Both the position numbers and the translations under genes were made by a program. A DNA stretch of 64,000 nt from Eumeta japonica (taxonomy: Eukaryota > Arthropoda > Insecta > Lepidoptera > Psychidae). The notes beneath the pieces were generated by a model. The model ran no database searches and was not told the origin of the DNA. It worked only from the letters and a program-made list of their open reading frames with translations. Below are positions 1 through 10,179 of this stretch, one piece after another. The stretch is taken from the NCBI GenBank assembly GCA_005406025.1, contig BGZK01000223.1:310001-374000 (forward strand), read 5' to 3'. How positions within the stretch are numbered: position 1 is the first letter of the stretch; each line of letters opens with the position of its first letter.

Positions 1-559
1 ATTTTGAATAGAACCAGAACCTAGATTGGGACCACCATTAGACTCTAACCAACATCGGGTGTGGTGGGTCGATATAAGATATGGAAGAATTGATGTGACG
101 TCCACGTGGAATGAGCAGAGGGCGAAAGCTAGTATAACAAACGATTCCTATTTCTCGGGCTATACCCCATCCATCGGAAAATTAGTGCACGTCCCCTACA
201 TTGGGATATCGTGTCACGATTACTTAGTCGTTGTGGTTACAGCCTGGGAACAGATAATACGTCCCTATAAACATCTCACTTTTGGAGTTTACTCCTTAAG
301 AATCGATTTTCATATATAGGCCGCTGTACGCAAATTAAATGGATATTAAGAACTTTATGTTGCACAAGATATTTGAGCATGTTGTACTGGACACAGGTAT
401 TTTTCTCCGATTGCTGATTTGTAGTTATTTTATTTTTAACTCCGATAGGTTAAGCTTTCTAGGTATACGGTGTTAAAATTTCCAGAGTTGCCAATCGTTT
501 AATATAAAGTTTCGATGTTTCAGCGTCTTATTATGTGACATGATTTATCTATCTATACA
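1..559. other. Unassigned non-coding stretch
   Basis: I see no gene here. A 97-codon open frame at 26-319 on the plus strand starts with TTG rather than ATG, has no recognisable domain and no splice context, and is probably chance. The first 300 bases are less AT-rich than what follows and could be single-copy intronic sequence. Confidence 0.4.
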
Positions 560-760
560 CGTATAAGCGAAACACCACAGACTGACTCATCGCGAGATCT
601 CCGAAACTTTAGCTCCGAGTGATTTGAAATTTGGCAGACTCTTTTCGGAACTTAGACGCTCATCCAGAGCGGATTTTAAGTAAATCCTATCAAAAAAAAA
701 TATCATGTCTACACGGGCGGAGCCGTGGGCACACGGCTATCTGTATTATAATACACATAC
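560..760 (+). mobile_element. Degraded non-LTR retrotransposon/SINE 3' segment
   Basis: The segment contains phrases typical of insect non-LTR element tails: an 'atttgaaatttggcagact'-like stretch, then a short A-rich tract, then a GC-rich ending with GGGCGGAGCCGTGGGC (about 716-731). Endings of the form 'gggcggagccgcgggcaacagct' are common at the boundary of lepidopteran RTE-type elements and SINEs. I cannot define exact ends or a target-site duplication. Confidence 0.45.
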
Positions 761-829
761 TATCAGTATTATATAAAATATATTTATTTTACTCCCTTTG
801 TTTACTACATACATTCCAAAAAAATTGAC

Positions 830-1775
830 CTTAAAGGTAAACTCTTAAGTCGCAAGTCGGACCTAACGCGCTCCATTCCTTTTTAATTTTTTTTCTTTTA
901 ACACTAACTTGCAAAAACTACAATAAGTATTTTTTTTTGTATTCAATCGGTCGGCAAAGAATTAGAGAGGGTTCGGCGTATGAATCACTAAGTCCGACCT
1001 TGAATAACAGTAACTCGTGACGCGGGAGCCGACGTAATGGCAGCTCACGGCTCCATATGTCACTTCAATGACAGCATTAACTGCCGGGCCATTAGCTAAA
1101 GTATTTCTGAAACTCGATATTTTATCCATTCCGATGTCGGGCTTTTTATGACAGCTAATGTGAACACGTTTGAGATATGCTGTTCGGGCACGATACATAT
1201 AATAAATGTATCTGTGACACACTTTTGGCGAACTAATCAAATTATTTTTTTGTTATCATAGGCTAAGCATTAGGACAGACTAAATTAAATGTCAAAATAA
1301 ATATATGTAGTTATGATTTATGTCCATGATTAATATATATCTTTTAAAGAAAGAATATTATTTGAGAGTGAAATCTAAACTTTTTTTCGAAAGTATTTTT
1401 TTTTTAAATTTAGTATACTAATATTTGTATATTTAAGTATTCTAAATTTATATAAAAATATGTTGTTGAATTATGTTAAATTAAATTATGTTATGTTAAA
1501 TTATGTAAATGCCATTGTTGACAGTGGTCAACTTTACATAATTTGTGGTTGTATTAAAACTTACAGAATCAAATGATGAAATTGACATTTTACAGCTTTT
1601 CAGTAAAGTACAAAGAAAAATCGGGTTTGGCTGTATCGTGGCCACGACCGTGTATTTTACATGAATACGCTTACGTAACGGATTTTCTTTTAGCGAAATA
1701 TATGTGTAATTATTTTTGAATACTAAGAGATATTTCGAATTTTGTGTACTTATAAACTTAGTAGTGAAACGTGCA
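830..1775. other. Unassigned DNA; GC-richer block at about 945-1240, AT-rich after it
   Basis: A block at about 945-1240 is clearly less AT-rich than its surroundings and matches nothing else in the window. The minus-strand open frame across it (962-1240) shows no recognisable protein. It is a candidate conserved non-coding element in the putative long intron. From 1260 to 1775 the DNA is AT-rich, with a short ATTATGTTAAATT-type tandem run near 1470-1505. Confidence 0.35.
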
Positions 1776-1940
1776 CTAGCTGCTGCTAAATGTGTCTTTT
1801 ATAATAGTTGTTTGCGCGTAATCGATGTCTATACAGTCCCGTTTTGATATAGAAGCGGTCACATCTTCCACTTGCGTAGCCTCGGTCGCCCCAGCCGCAG
1901 GTGTACTAGTACCGTCGTTGATTTGCTCGGACGCCTTCAT
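1776..1940 (-). other. Small open reading frame, 54 codons, possibly coding or TE-derived
   Basis: The minus strand carries an ATG-to-TAG frame (1940 down to 1776) of 54 codons. Its sequence is Thr, Ala, Ser, Asp and Glu rich, opening MKASEQINDGTSTPAA, and lacks the Ile/Lys/Phe/Leu/Tyr bias that chance frames in this AT-rich DNA show. The frame stays open a few codons upstream of the ATG. I see no domain, signal peptide or splice site that fixes it as an exon. It could be a small exon, the start of a retroelement ORF1, or chance in a locally GC-richer patch (1840-1970). Confidence 0.25.
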
Positions 1941-2111
1941 TATTGTACGTCCCCGGCAGCCATGTAGTGTTTTATGGATATCTTTGGATTGTTCTTAAGA
2001 AGCCCGTTTCAACGGTATACGATCTTAATATTTTTATTTAAATTTTTGACGATTATAGGCCGATACTGCATTATTTATTTCAATTTTTACGTTACCTCTA
2101 TGTATGTATTC

Positions 2112-2592
2112 TATAACTTTTGACGTGACAACGTCTTAAATTAGGTTGCGGCTGGGAGTCACTTATGAAAAAGTGTAACGCTCGGTAACGTAACGATGAG
2201 TCACCGAACGAGAGAGAGGCCCGCCGAATGCCTTGCGTCTCTCTCCCACTCAACTATGATCGGTCTGCCGCGCGCGCAGCACTAGAGAATTAGTGCATAG
2301 CTTGCAAATGTATTGCAAGTTATTGTATGTATATTTGTATATAAATACGTATGTATGTGTAAAGGTAAAATAAAATTTTGTTAATATGAAATTCAGTGCG
2401 AGATTCTTTGTATAAATTAATGTTTTAAATATAATTCTTTGTATAAATAAATGTTTTAAATTGTTACTATTATTTCATCCTTCTTCCTACTATACGAATG
2501 AATATTCACATTAAAATGATTTTACCATTCAAAGTCGTTGTCACGTAAAACTTTCGCCCGTATACCGACTTTACAGGCAACCAAATTTTTTT
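2112..2592 (-). mobile_element. Non-autonomous repeat, left member of an inverted pair
   Basis: This segment is the reverse complement of the one at 4059-4590. Matching landmarks are TTTGACGTGACAACGTC at the outer end, the AT-rich 'tattgcaagttattgtatg' part, the CTTCTTCCTACTATACG stretch, and the inner end that reads TTGGTTGCCTGTAAAGTCGG on the minus strand. CGTGACAACG occurs near both ends of each copy, so the family has short terminal-inverted-repeat-like sequences. It is about 480 bp, has no coding capacity, and is probably a MITE-like or otherwise non-autonomous DNA element. The middle (2170-2290, GC-rich with CTCTCTC) differs from the other copy. Confidence 0.7.
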
Positions 2593-4058
2593 CTCAATAA
2601 TATTTTGTAAATATAATGGATAGATTTTTACAAGAGCTGACGATTGAAACTTAAACGTAGTTCTTAGCTTCTCCGAGTCAAAACTTATACTAAAATTAAA
2701 TGTTGTGACGCTGTGAAACAACCTCAAAATATCGGCTCTTCCCCCTCCGCTGCGAGCGATGTTTCACAGTCCTTTACTAAACGTAGCGAATTACTTGATC
2801 CGTTAACTATCGAGTGGTATAATTAAATTTTGAATTTTCCAAAATAAATATTTAGCTACAGCATCAAACTCTATCCCCCAATTTTGTTATCATCAGTTTT
2901 CTGAATGGCATTCCACTATGGGAGCAAATTTAAAGATCTATTCACGTCAAAACTAAAATTAATAATCAAATTAAAAAAATAATAATCAGATGTGCAGGCG
3001 AATTGGAAAAACATTTAACGATACTAACCTATAGCCCTAACTCACATTTCCTGCGCCGCAAACCAGCATGCTAACCACGTGTCTATCATGACTATTATGT
3101 ATTATTGTGATACCAGAATTTCCATCGTTTTTTATAGGTCATTTCTGTTATAATTTAAAGAACAAAATATCATATTGAATGATTTTCATAAGAACATGTA
3201 ACACAATACAATAAACTAATCATCTTTACGTACAAAATCATGGCGACCACTATCTATACTCGGTCCTTACGTAGTCCTTACATTTTTTACATTTCATTTT
3301 AATAAAAACCTATATCATAACAGAGCTTTTGTTATAGAATTCAATAACATCGGCTACCCTCAAAGCTAATGACCGAACAATACATACCACTGCTTCGCCC
3401 TCAGCTAACAATCCAAAATGTCGCTCGATTCCTTCTTCGAACGGGGTTATTATGAGCGGGGCTTTGGTCAGCGAACGCGCATATCGAAAACACACAACCC
3501 CGCCCGGTATCACGTCGATGCGAAATGTAAGCCATCACATAAAGCACCGTGGCTAACGGCGATAAAACCAAAAGCGATGGGCGTTTCGCGTGCCCGCGCC
3601 CCGCGCCGCCCACATAAATCTCCATCAGGGGGCGCGCTGAGCACAACGCGTCTAATGCGAGCCATCGCTCTCCGGACGAGCCTCCGATTGGAACGGGATG
3701 TGATTACCAAGTATCTCCAGGAGTTCTAGTTTGTCAGGCTGATGACCTCTTTGAGAAATATCGAACGATTGCCTTTTTTTTTTTTCTCAACTCTCTAGTA
3801 TGAACGAGACAAAAACTTGAATTAGAATTATGATTTTTAATACTTAGCATCACTCCTGTACCGAGCTATTGGTAATAGTATAAACACTTACTATAACAGT
3901 CCCTTCAAAAACTTGTTTTTACACTTTCGCTAATCTTTCGGAATTAAAAATATTTTAATGGACTTGAAAGGAATTGTTCTCATATTCTTATTTATATGTA
4001 AATAAATATTATTTCTCTATGGTGTTTTTTGTCGGTGTGAAATATCTAAATATAAAAA
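2593..4058. other. Spacer between the inverted copies, with a GC-rich island at 3330-3730
   Basis: Most of the spacer is AT-rich and featureless. The island at about 3330-3730 is strikingly GC-richer and has overlapping open frames on both strands (103 codons plus, 81 and 67 codons minus), as unselected GC-rich DNA does. None of the products is recognisable. It is more likely a regulatory or CpG-type element than an exon, and it contains a CTCF-like motif. Confidence 0.4.
3622..3635 (+). promoter_or_regulatory. CTCF-like motif
   Basis: The 14-mer CCATCAGGGGGCGC fits the animal CTCF core (CCASYAGRKGGCRS) at all but the fourth position. It lies inside the GC-rich island at 3330-3730. Only the motif is seen; occupancy is unknown. 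Confidence 0.35.
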
Positions 4059-4590
4059 AAAAAATTGGTTGCCTGTAAAGTCGGTATACGGGCGAAAGTT
4101 TTACGTGACAACGACTTTGAGTGGTAAAATCATTTTAATGTGAATATTCATTCGTATAGTAGGAAGAAGGATGAAATAATAGTAACAATTTAAAACATTT
4201 ATTTATACAAAGAATTATATTTAAAACATTAATTTATACAAAGAATCTCGCACTGAATTTCATATTAACAAAATTTTATTTTTACCTTTACACATACATA
4301 CGTATTTATATACAAATATACATACAATAACTTGCAATACATTTGCGTCTCTGTCTCTCTCGCTCTTAGGCGGGCTAACTGTGCTCGAGTGGAAGGGACG
4401 CGTGCCTTTCACTTTTTATGTCTGTCTCTCTCGCTCTTAGGCGGGCTAACCATGCCCGAGTGGAAGGGACGCGTGCCTCTCACTCGCTCTCATTGTGAGC
4501 GCATAACGTGAGCGGAGCGTAACGCAGTTTCTTGAAGTGTCACCCGGCAAACCAATTTATAAGACGTTGTCACGTCAAAACGAAAAATGC
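4059..4590 (+). mobile_element. Non-autonomous repeat, right member of the inverted pair
   Basis: This copy begins with TTGGTTGCCTGTAAAGTCGG (about 4066) and ends around GACGTTGTCACGTCAAAAC (about 4563-4581). It is closely related to the minus-strand reading of 2112-2592, especially over 4066-4345. The distal half carries a GC-rich 71-bp tandem duplication that the left copy lacks in that form. It has no coding capacity. From memory the family is widespread in Lepidoptera, but I cannot name it safely. Confidence 0.7.
4350..4491 (+). repeat. Two tandem copies of a 71-bp unit
   Basis: A unit starting TCTGTCTCTCTCGCTCTTAG occurs at 4350 and again at 4421. Both continue through GGCGGGCTAAC and GAGTGGAAGGGACGCGTGCC, with a few substitutions between copies. 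It is a local tandem duplication inside the non-autonomous repeat. Confidence 0.85.
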
Positions 4591-5146
4591 GTCTATAATA
4601 CTGTGTATAATTCTGTATATAATATTAATACAAGATTAATTTTGTTACTATCTTTTAGAATAAAATATTTAAAATTAATAAATATTTACATTCACTTATT
4701 TCTACTTTATTGTATTACGTAACAAACGATTATAGATGCGAAGTACTCGCACGGGTCACCTACTTACGCCTAAATTACCTAATGAATTCTCACTTACTTT
4801 AACTAGTCATTCATAACACATCTTAGACCCAATAGTTTCTGCCAAGTAATCGCTTATTCCATTTTCAGTGTTACTTCTCAATGAATACACATCAACTAGG
4901 CCTCACCGGGATACAGTGAATTCAAAATGGGCCTTAAATATTCCTTCTGGTGCTCCTGCTAGACTAGGCACTGACGCGAGTCACAGCCCGCCAAAGCTTA
5001 TTCCGTTCACAAACCGTCGACGAATTATTAATGTCACGCAATTCGGAGATCTTTTAACGAACACACAAATTGGCCTAATTCATAATCGATTCAATAGTTT
5101 TGGAAAGCGCCAAGTTGTAGTCTATACATACTCATTAATATGAGTT
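4591..5146. other. Unassigned stretch with an unrecognised open frame
   Basis: A plus-strand open frame at 4868-5143 follows a splice-acceptor-like CATTTTCAG. It encodes a Thr/Arg/Asn-rich peptide without a recognisable domain and does not begin with ATG. I cannot support it as an exon. The rest is AT-rich. Confidence 0.25.
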
Positions 5147-6797
5147 TAAAATCGTGTTAATTCTTGATAAAGGTCCTAAAAATATGCGCGATAGCACAAT
5201 GGATTCGGAATGACGTTTAGAAGAATGTATTAGAAAGATTTTACTACACGATAAAAATTGCAAAAGTTAATTAAGTAATTGGTGAGAACACAGGGGATAT
5301 GGCTATTAATGACTTGGAAAGTATTGTTAATTGTAAAGAAAGCTTTCAATCATATATTTATACAAACAGTCTCTTTATTCTAATGCTAATGTCGTAAAAC
5401 ATAAGCTATACATTAATAAAGACTAATATAATACTTTAGATCCAAAACGGGTTATCATACAAATTGTCAAACAGCCTATCAGTCTATCCATTAAGTGGAT
5501 GTATTTTTGTATCGCTCATGTCGTTTCGATGATTGTTGCCAAAGTCTCAAATTTAAAATCGTAAAATTGCAAAAGTTATTAACAAATTAAGTTGAAAACA
5601 AAAATATTTCGTTTTTTGATAATTACTCAATAACTTAATATTTAATAAATTAAAAGAATTCATAAAAAGGAGAAATTTTCCTAAAAAAAGTCCCGATTCC
5701 GGAACTCTATTTCTATTATTTATAATTTGTAATATTTTTTAATTTTTAAAAAAATATGTAATGCCTATTTGAATTTTAAATTTTAGCATTATTTAGGATT
5801 TCTATTATTTGTTAATTTAAAAAAATTATAGTAAACAAAATACACAAATTTAAGAATTTAAAATACTTTTATAACGTGGTTTTTTAAGTATTAGTACATA
5901 TACAATAAGAGCTCCAAGAAGCCAAAAATTTAAAGGCCAATTAATAAAACTTTTATGTCGTCTTTTGTAAAAATGAAAGTCCACAAAAAATTACTGTGTT
6001 AACAATTGTATAACTTTTTAAAAAATCATTAAAAAAATAAATTTCCAACGGGACTTTATTCTTTGAAATGTTCTGATGACACCATAATTTCTTTAAATTT
6101 TAATATCTATATTTAATCCTATAAAAAAAATGTTTTATGTGACAGACTCTCGAGCGGTAGCGCGGCCATGCTGTATTGGCCGCGCGAGGCCCTATTTTCA
6201 GCACTATATTAAAATTGTATATAATGGAGGTAGAGTTCTGGAATCGGGACTTTTTTAAGAAAATTTCTCCTATTTATGAATCTTTTTTTAAAATTTCATC
6301 ATTATTTTTGATAGTATAATTAATACAGTTTTTGAGTAATTGCCAAAAAACGAAATACCCTGCTTTCATCTTAATTTGTTAATTACATTTGCAATTTTTG
6401 CCGTGCAGTAAAATTCTTCGAATACATTTTTCTACACATCATTCCGAATGCAATGAGCTATCGCACACATTTTTAGAACCTTTATCAAGAATTTACACGA
6501 TTTTAACTTGTCGACTAGACTAATGAGACTTTGGCAACAATCATTGAAACGACATGAGCGATACAAAAATATATCCACTTAATGGATAAACTAATAGGCT
6601 GTTTGACAATTTGTATGATAACCCGTTGTGAATCTAAAGTATTATATTAGTCTTTATTAATGTATAGCTTATTTTTTACGACATTAGCATTAGAATAAAG
6701 AGACTGTTTGTATAAGTATATGATTGAAAGCTTTCTTTACAATTATTAATACTTTCCAAGTCATTAATAGCCATATCCCCTGTGTTGTCACCAATTA
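5147..6797. mobile_element. Foldback (long inverted repeat) element with permuted arms
   Basis: The right arm (about 6797 down to 6225) is the reverse complement of much of 5147-5720. Landmarks shared in inverted form include ACAGGGGATATGGCTATTAA, GGTTATCATACAAATTGTCA, GTATCGCTCATGTCGTTTC and GTCCCGATTCCGGAACTCTA (ATTCCAG in the right arm). Read from the outside in, the right arm is A-B-C. The left arm is B-A-C, with only a trace of B between A and C. The unpaired centre (about 5720-6220) is very AT-rich except for a GC-rich hairpin. There is no coding capacity, so it is a non-autonomous foldback or MITE-like element, or a transposon-derived hairpin. Confidence 0.75.
6160..6185. repeat. GC-rich hairpin at the centre of the foldback element
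   Basis: GCGCGGCCA and TGGCCGCGC form a perfect 9-bp stem around an 8-nt loop, in otherwise AT-rich DNA within the unpaired centre of the foldback element. Confidence 0.7.
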
Positions 6798-7800
6798 CTT
6801 ACATATATATTCATTTGTATGTTACAAATGTATTACATCTAGTTTATTTTGTATTAATTAACTTTACAAAGGACGAGGAGGTTCCCAATTTATCCGTTTA
6901 TATCAATGCATCTAGCATATATATATAGCTATAAGTTCTAGCACAACTAGTTTATCCGACATACACATAATTTTTATTGTTTTAGCATAATTAAGTTTAA
7001 TGTGAAGCAATTTTCATGACATACCACAGATTTCGAAAATTTAGTAAAGAACTCCTTGACAAAAAGAACTATTTTAGTGTAATAATAGTTTAGTTAAATA
7101 TACCGCTAGGCAGAATTTGATCCTGAATTTTACCAATGCTACATAAAATATAAGTATGTAATCCACAAGCAAATAGCATTGGTGTTATATTGTATAGTAC
7201 TGTGTAATTTCAATGAACACAGAAATGGTGAACCATTATTAAGACAACTTATACAAAAGTATTACAGTAGGTGAAATTTAGTTTCTACAACTTAATAAGT
7301 AAGTAAGCCAAAAAATAACAGCTCAAAAACTTAGCGGAGTTGTAGATAGATACTATGCGGAAACTTTGGACAAACTTTAAAATTTAACTTAAAATATTCA
7401 AGAAGCTAATAAATTAAGTCGAACACATCTGCTTGGACTTATGATTATAATTAAATAATTAGATAATATTAACATTCAAGTCAATAACTAATTGAAAAAA
7501 CTTGAAGCAGACAACATATCGAGGTTTCCACGCAATGATGAAACTGTCAATAAGACTGTAGTTTCGAAATTGACAAGTTAGATAAGAGGCGAAAAATACA
7601 GCTATATGTAATGTCTAATATGTACAAATTCATTATATCAATATATAATCGTAAACATAGTAATGTTTTCAAAATATCGCACATATACAAAAAATATCAC
7701 TACGATATCAATTCGAAAATCGCACAATTTATATCTATGTAATGATAGATGTAAAACGAATCAGTTACTGTTAATTGACTTAACGTTTAAAGCAATATTT
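6798..7800. other. AT-rich non-coding stretch
   Basis: Very AT-rich sequence without a convincing open frame, tandem repeat or known element. It has a small TA-rich run at 6915-6930. Confidence 0.5.
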
Positions 7801-7804
7801 ATTT

Positions 7805-8190
7805 TAGTTATAAACTCACGCCTATATCCCAGAAGGACATGTAGAGACTATAGATTTCCTCAAGGCAAGATCTTTGCATATTTCGCTTGCTTCACTGACG
7901 TCCATGCATTGAGTGCTTAAAACTTGACCCTTTTTTAAAATGCTACCAATTTGGTCAGCATATGGTTTTTTAGGGCGACCTTTGCCGACCTTTTTACTAC
8001 ACATATTCACTCCATACATTTGTTCTGCCCGTCTGCTTGCGTTAACTCTTTCCAAATGGCCAAACCACCTCAACATACCTCTTTCCACTCTAATGACTAC
8101 ATTTTCTTTCAAACAACACCGCTCTCTGTCACCACTACTCCTATGTCTATCTATCAGAAATATTCCACACACAATACGCAGAGATCAAAA
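7805..8190 (-). mobile_element. RTE-like non-LTR retrotransposon, 3' end of the reverse-transcriptase ORF
   Basis: The minus strand encodes about 116 residues containing RWFGHLERV, then GKGRPKKPYADQIGSILKKG, then MDVSEASEICKDLA and KSIVST, ending about 15 bases before a TATAGGCGTGAGTTTATAAC tail. This is the conserved C-terminal region of insect endonuclease/reverse-transcriptase ORFs of RTE-like elements. The endonuclease, the catalytic reverse-transcriptase motifs and the 5' part are absent, so the copy is 5'-truncated. A few residues before MDVSEA are missing relative to the copy at 45900-46880. Assignment to RTE rather than another non-LTR clade is from memory. Confidence 0.8.
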
Positions 8191-8389
8191 CTCCCGCAAA
8201 GTATTATACTTCAACGTTTTCAACCTGTAAACTTTCTTTGAAAATTCCATCAGGATCCATTTCCACAAAGATTACATTCCCAAAAAAAAATTATTTAAGA
8301 CAAAGTCCGTACCTAAATGAAAACGAACAAAAACAATAGTTAAGAAATGAGACGAGACAGCGATTGTACCGCGCCGTATCCGGACGGAC

Positions 8390-8430
8390 GCTCATTCCGC
8401 GGCTGCATTGAATGCGGCCGCGGAATGAGC
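8390..8430. repeat. 41-bp near-perfect palindrome
   Basis: GCTCATTCCGCGGC (8390-8403) pairs with GCCGCGGAATGAGC (8417-8430). Inside, GCATT pairs with AATGC across a single base. Only one pair within the arms mismatches. It is much more GC-rich than its surroundings. It could extrude as a cruciform or be a regulatory dyad. Confidence 0.8.
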
Positions 8431-8924
8431 GGGATACTTCAGAAGATATTAATCATAACGTCTTCCGTAGAAATAAATAATGAATAACTTCTCCCCTCCG
8501 AGTATTGGTGGGGCGAAAGCAAAACATAAATGGAGCTGCGACACGGCCTGCGATTGGTTCATTCGAGATACTGCTTTGTAGGATTTTGCGATCGCGATAG
8601 ATATTTAAATCGTATAGTTTCAATATTGAATTGATAACAAAGGCTTTATATTCACTTAGACTGTAGTTGGATTGACGTGTGTGACGTTACCTTATGCTGG
8701 TACATAGTATTCACAGAGAAATATATCAAATAAACCTCTAATGGAATTTCATTATTATTATTTGATTAAAGGCAGACACAAATTCTTCTCAAATTCCTAA
8801 TACTGAAAGAACATAAAATAATAAATGATAAATAAGACACTTTTATTTAGCAACCACTTATCAAATTTACAAAAAAAATAATTCTTTAATTTTGTTGTCA
8901 TACTAATACATATAGGTATATTAC
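8431..8924. other. Unassigned single-copy-looking DNA
   Basis: 8460-8640 is moderately GC-rich with no repeat match in the window and no supported open frame. 8640-8924 is AT-rich. No feature can be assigned. Confidence 0.4.
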
Positions 8925-9960
8925 CTTTTTCCGCCGCTCTGCCCGCATGAATATGGAATAAACTCCTTCATCGTTTATGTCGATTTATCAAGCTGTCAAT
9001 CAGCTATCAATCATAATTCAGATCGCAGTCACTTTAGATTCTGATACCGGTGTCTATCTCTATTCCGATCCCGGCCTCTATCTCTATTCCGATTCCGGTC
9101 TCTATCTCTATTCCGATCCCGGCCTCTATCTCTATTCTGATCCCGGCCTCTATCTCTTTTCCGATCCCGGCCTTTATCTCTATTCCGATCTCGGCCTCTA
9201 TCTTTATTCCGATTCCGGCCTCTATCTCTATTCCGATCTCGGCTTCTATCTCTATTCCGATCCGGCCTCTATCTCTATTCTGATCCCGCCTCTATCTCTT
9301 TCCGATCCCGGCCTTTATCTATTCTGATCGGCCTCTATCTCTTTTCCGATCCCGGCCTTTATCTCTATTCCGATCTCGGCCTCTATCTTTATTCCGATTC
9401 CGGCCTCTATCTCTATTCCGATCTCGGCTTCTATCTCTATTCCGATCCCGGCCTCTATCTCTATTCTGATCCCGGCCTCTATCTCTTTTCCGATCCCGGC
9501 CTTTATCTCTATTCCGATCTCGGCCTCTATCTTTATTCCGATTCCGGCCTCTATCTCTATTCCGATCTCGGCTTCTATCTCTATTCCGATCCCGGCCTCT
9601 ATCTCTATTTCGATCTAGGCCTCTATCTCTATTCCGATCCCGGCCTCTATCTCTATTCCGATCCCGGCCTCTATCTCTATTCCGTTCTCGGCCTCTATCT
9701 CTATTCCGATCTCGGCTTCTATCTCTAATCCGATCCCGGCCTCTATCTCTATTCCGATCCCGGCCTCTATCTCTTTTCCGATCCCGGCCTTAATCTCTAT
9801 TCTTATCCTGGTTTCATTTTCGATTTCGATCGCGACCCGCTCTCGATACGGATCTAGCTCTCAACAAAGATCCTGATTTCAGCGACACACTCGATCCCGA
9901 TTCCGGTTACGCCTACAGTTCATTTTAAATCAAATTATGCTATTTGAATGGCAATTAAAA
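8925..9960 (+). mobile_element. Simple-repeat-bearing interspersed element, copy 1
   Basis: The 5' flank (CGCTCTGCCCGCATGAATAT, then ACTCCTTCATCGTTTATGTC) resembles the starts of the elements at 59135 and 59501 (CTGCCAGCATGGATAT, then a CTCCCCC and TTATCGATTGATGTC-type stretch). In all of them a degenerate tract of TTCCGATC-like hexamers follows. Here the tract has grown into a regular 24-bp array. No transposase or reverse transcriptase is present, so this is a non-autonomous element or a retroelement fragment of unknown class. Confidence 0.6.
9037..9815 (+). repeat. 24-bp minisatellite, about 32 units, with a 144-bp higher-order period
   Basis: The unit is CTCTATCTCTATTCCGATCC plus CGGC, repeated head to tail with substitutions and a few indels near 9260-9330. 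A block starting TTTTCCGATCCCGGCCTTTA recurs at about 9157, 9342 and 9486. The last two are exactly 144 bp (6 x 24) apart, which is a higher-order repeat. Because 24 is divisible by 3, the array stays open and would translate as repeats of LYLYSDPG. I regard that open frame as a by-product, since it lacks exon context. Confidence 0.95.
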
Positions 9961-10179
9961 GTACATCAAAAATCGTTTTGTTTTGTTTGTAATTGTCAAG
10001 AGAAAGAATTCTAGCTAAATCTGTTATTAGCTCATTTTTTCTACTTAACAAGATCATGGCCTATTTTTTCGAAAAAGGGATATTAGTGAATACAACGTAT
10101 TACTGCTGCATCTTAGATAAAATCAAAATAAATTTATAATTTTTTTACGATAGATTTAGTCGTTTATTTTTATTTTATA

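Noticed and set aside
8977..9327. Open frames of 77 and 116 codons across the 24-bp array
   Set aside because: Any 24-bp array without an in-frame stop stays open. There is no exon context, and the frame breaks at indels near 9260-9330.
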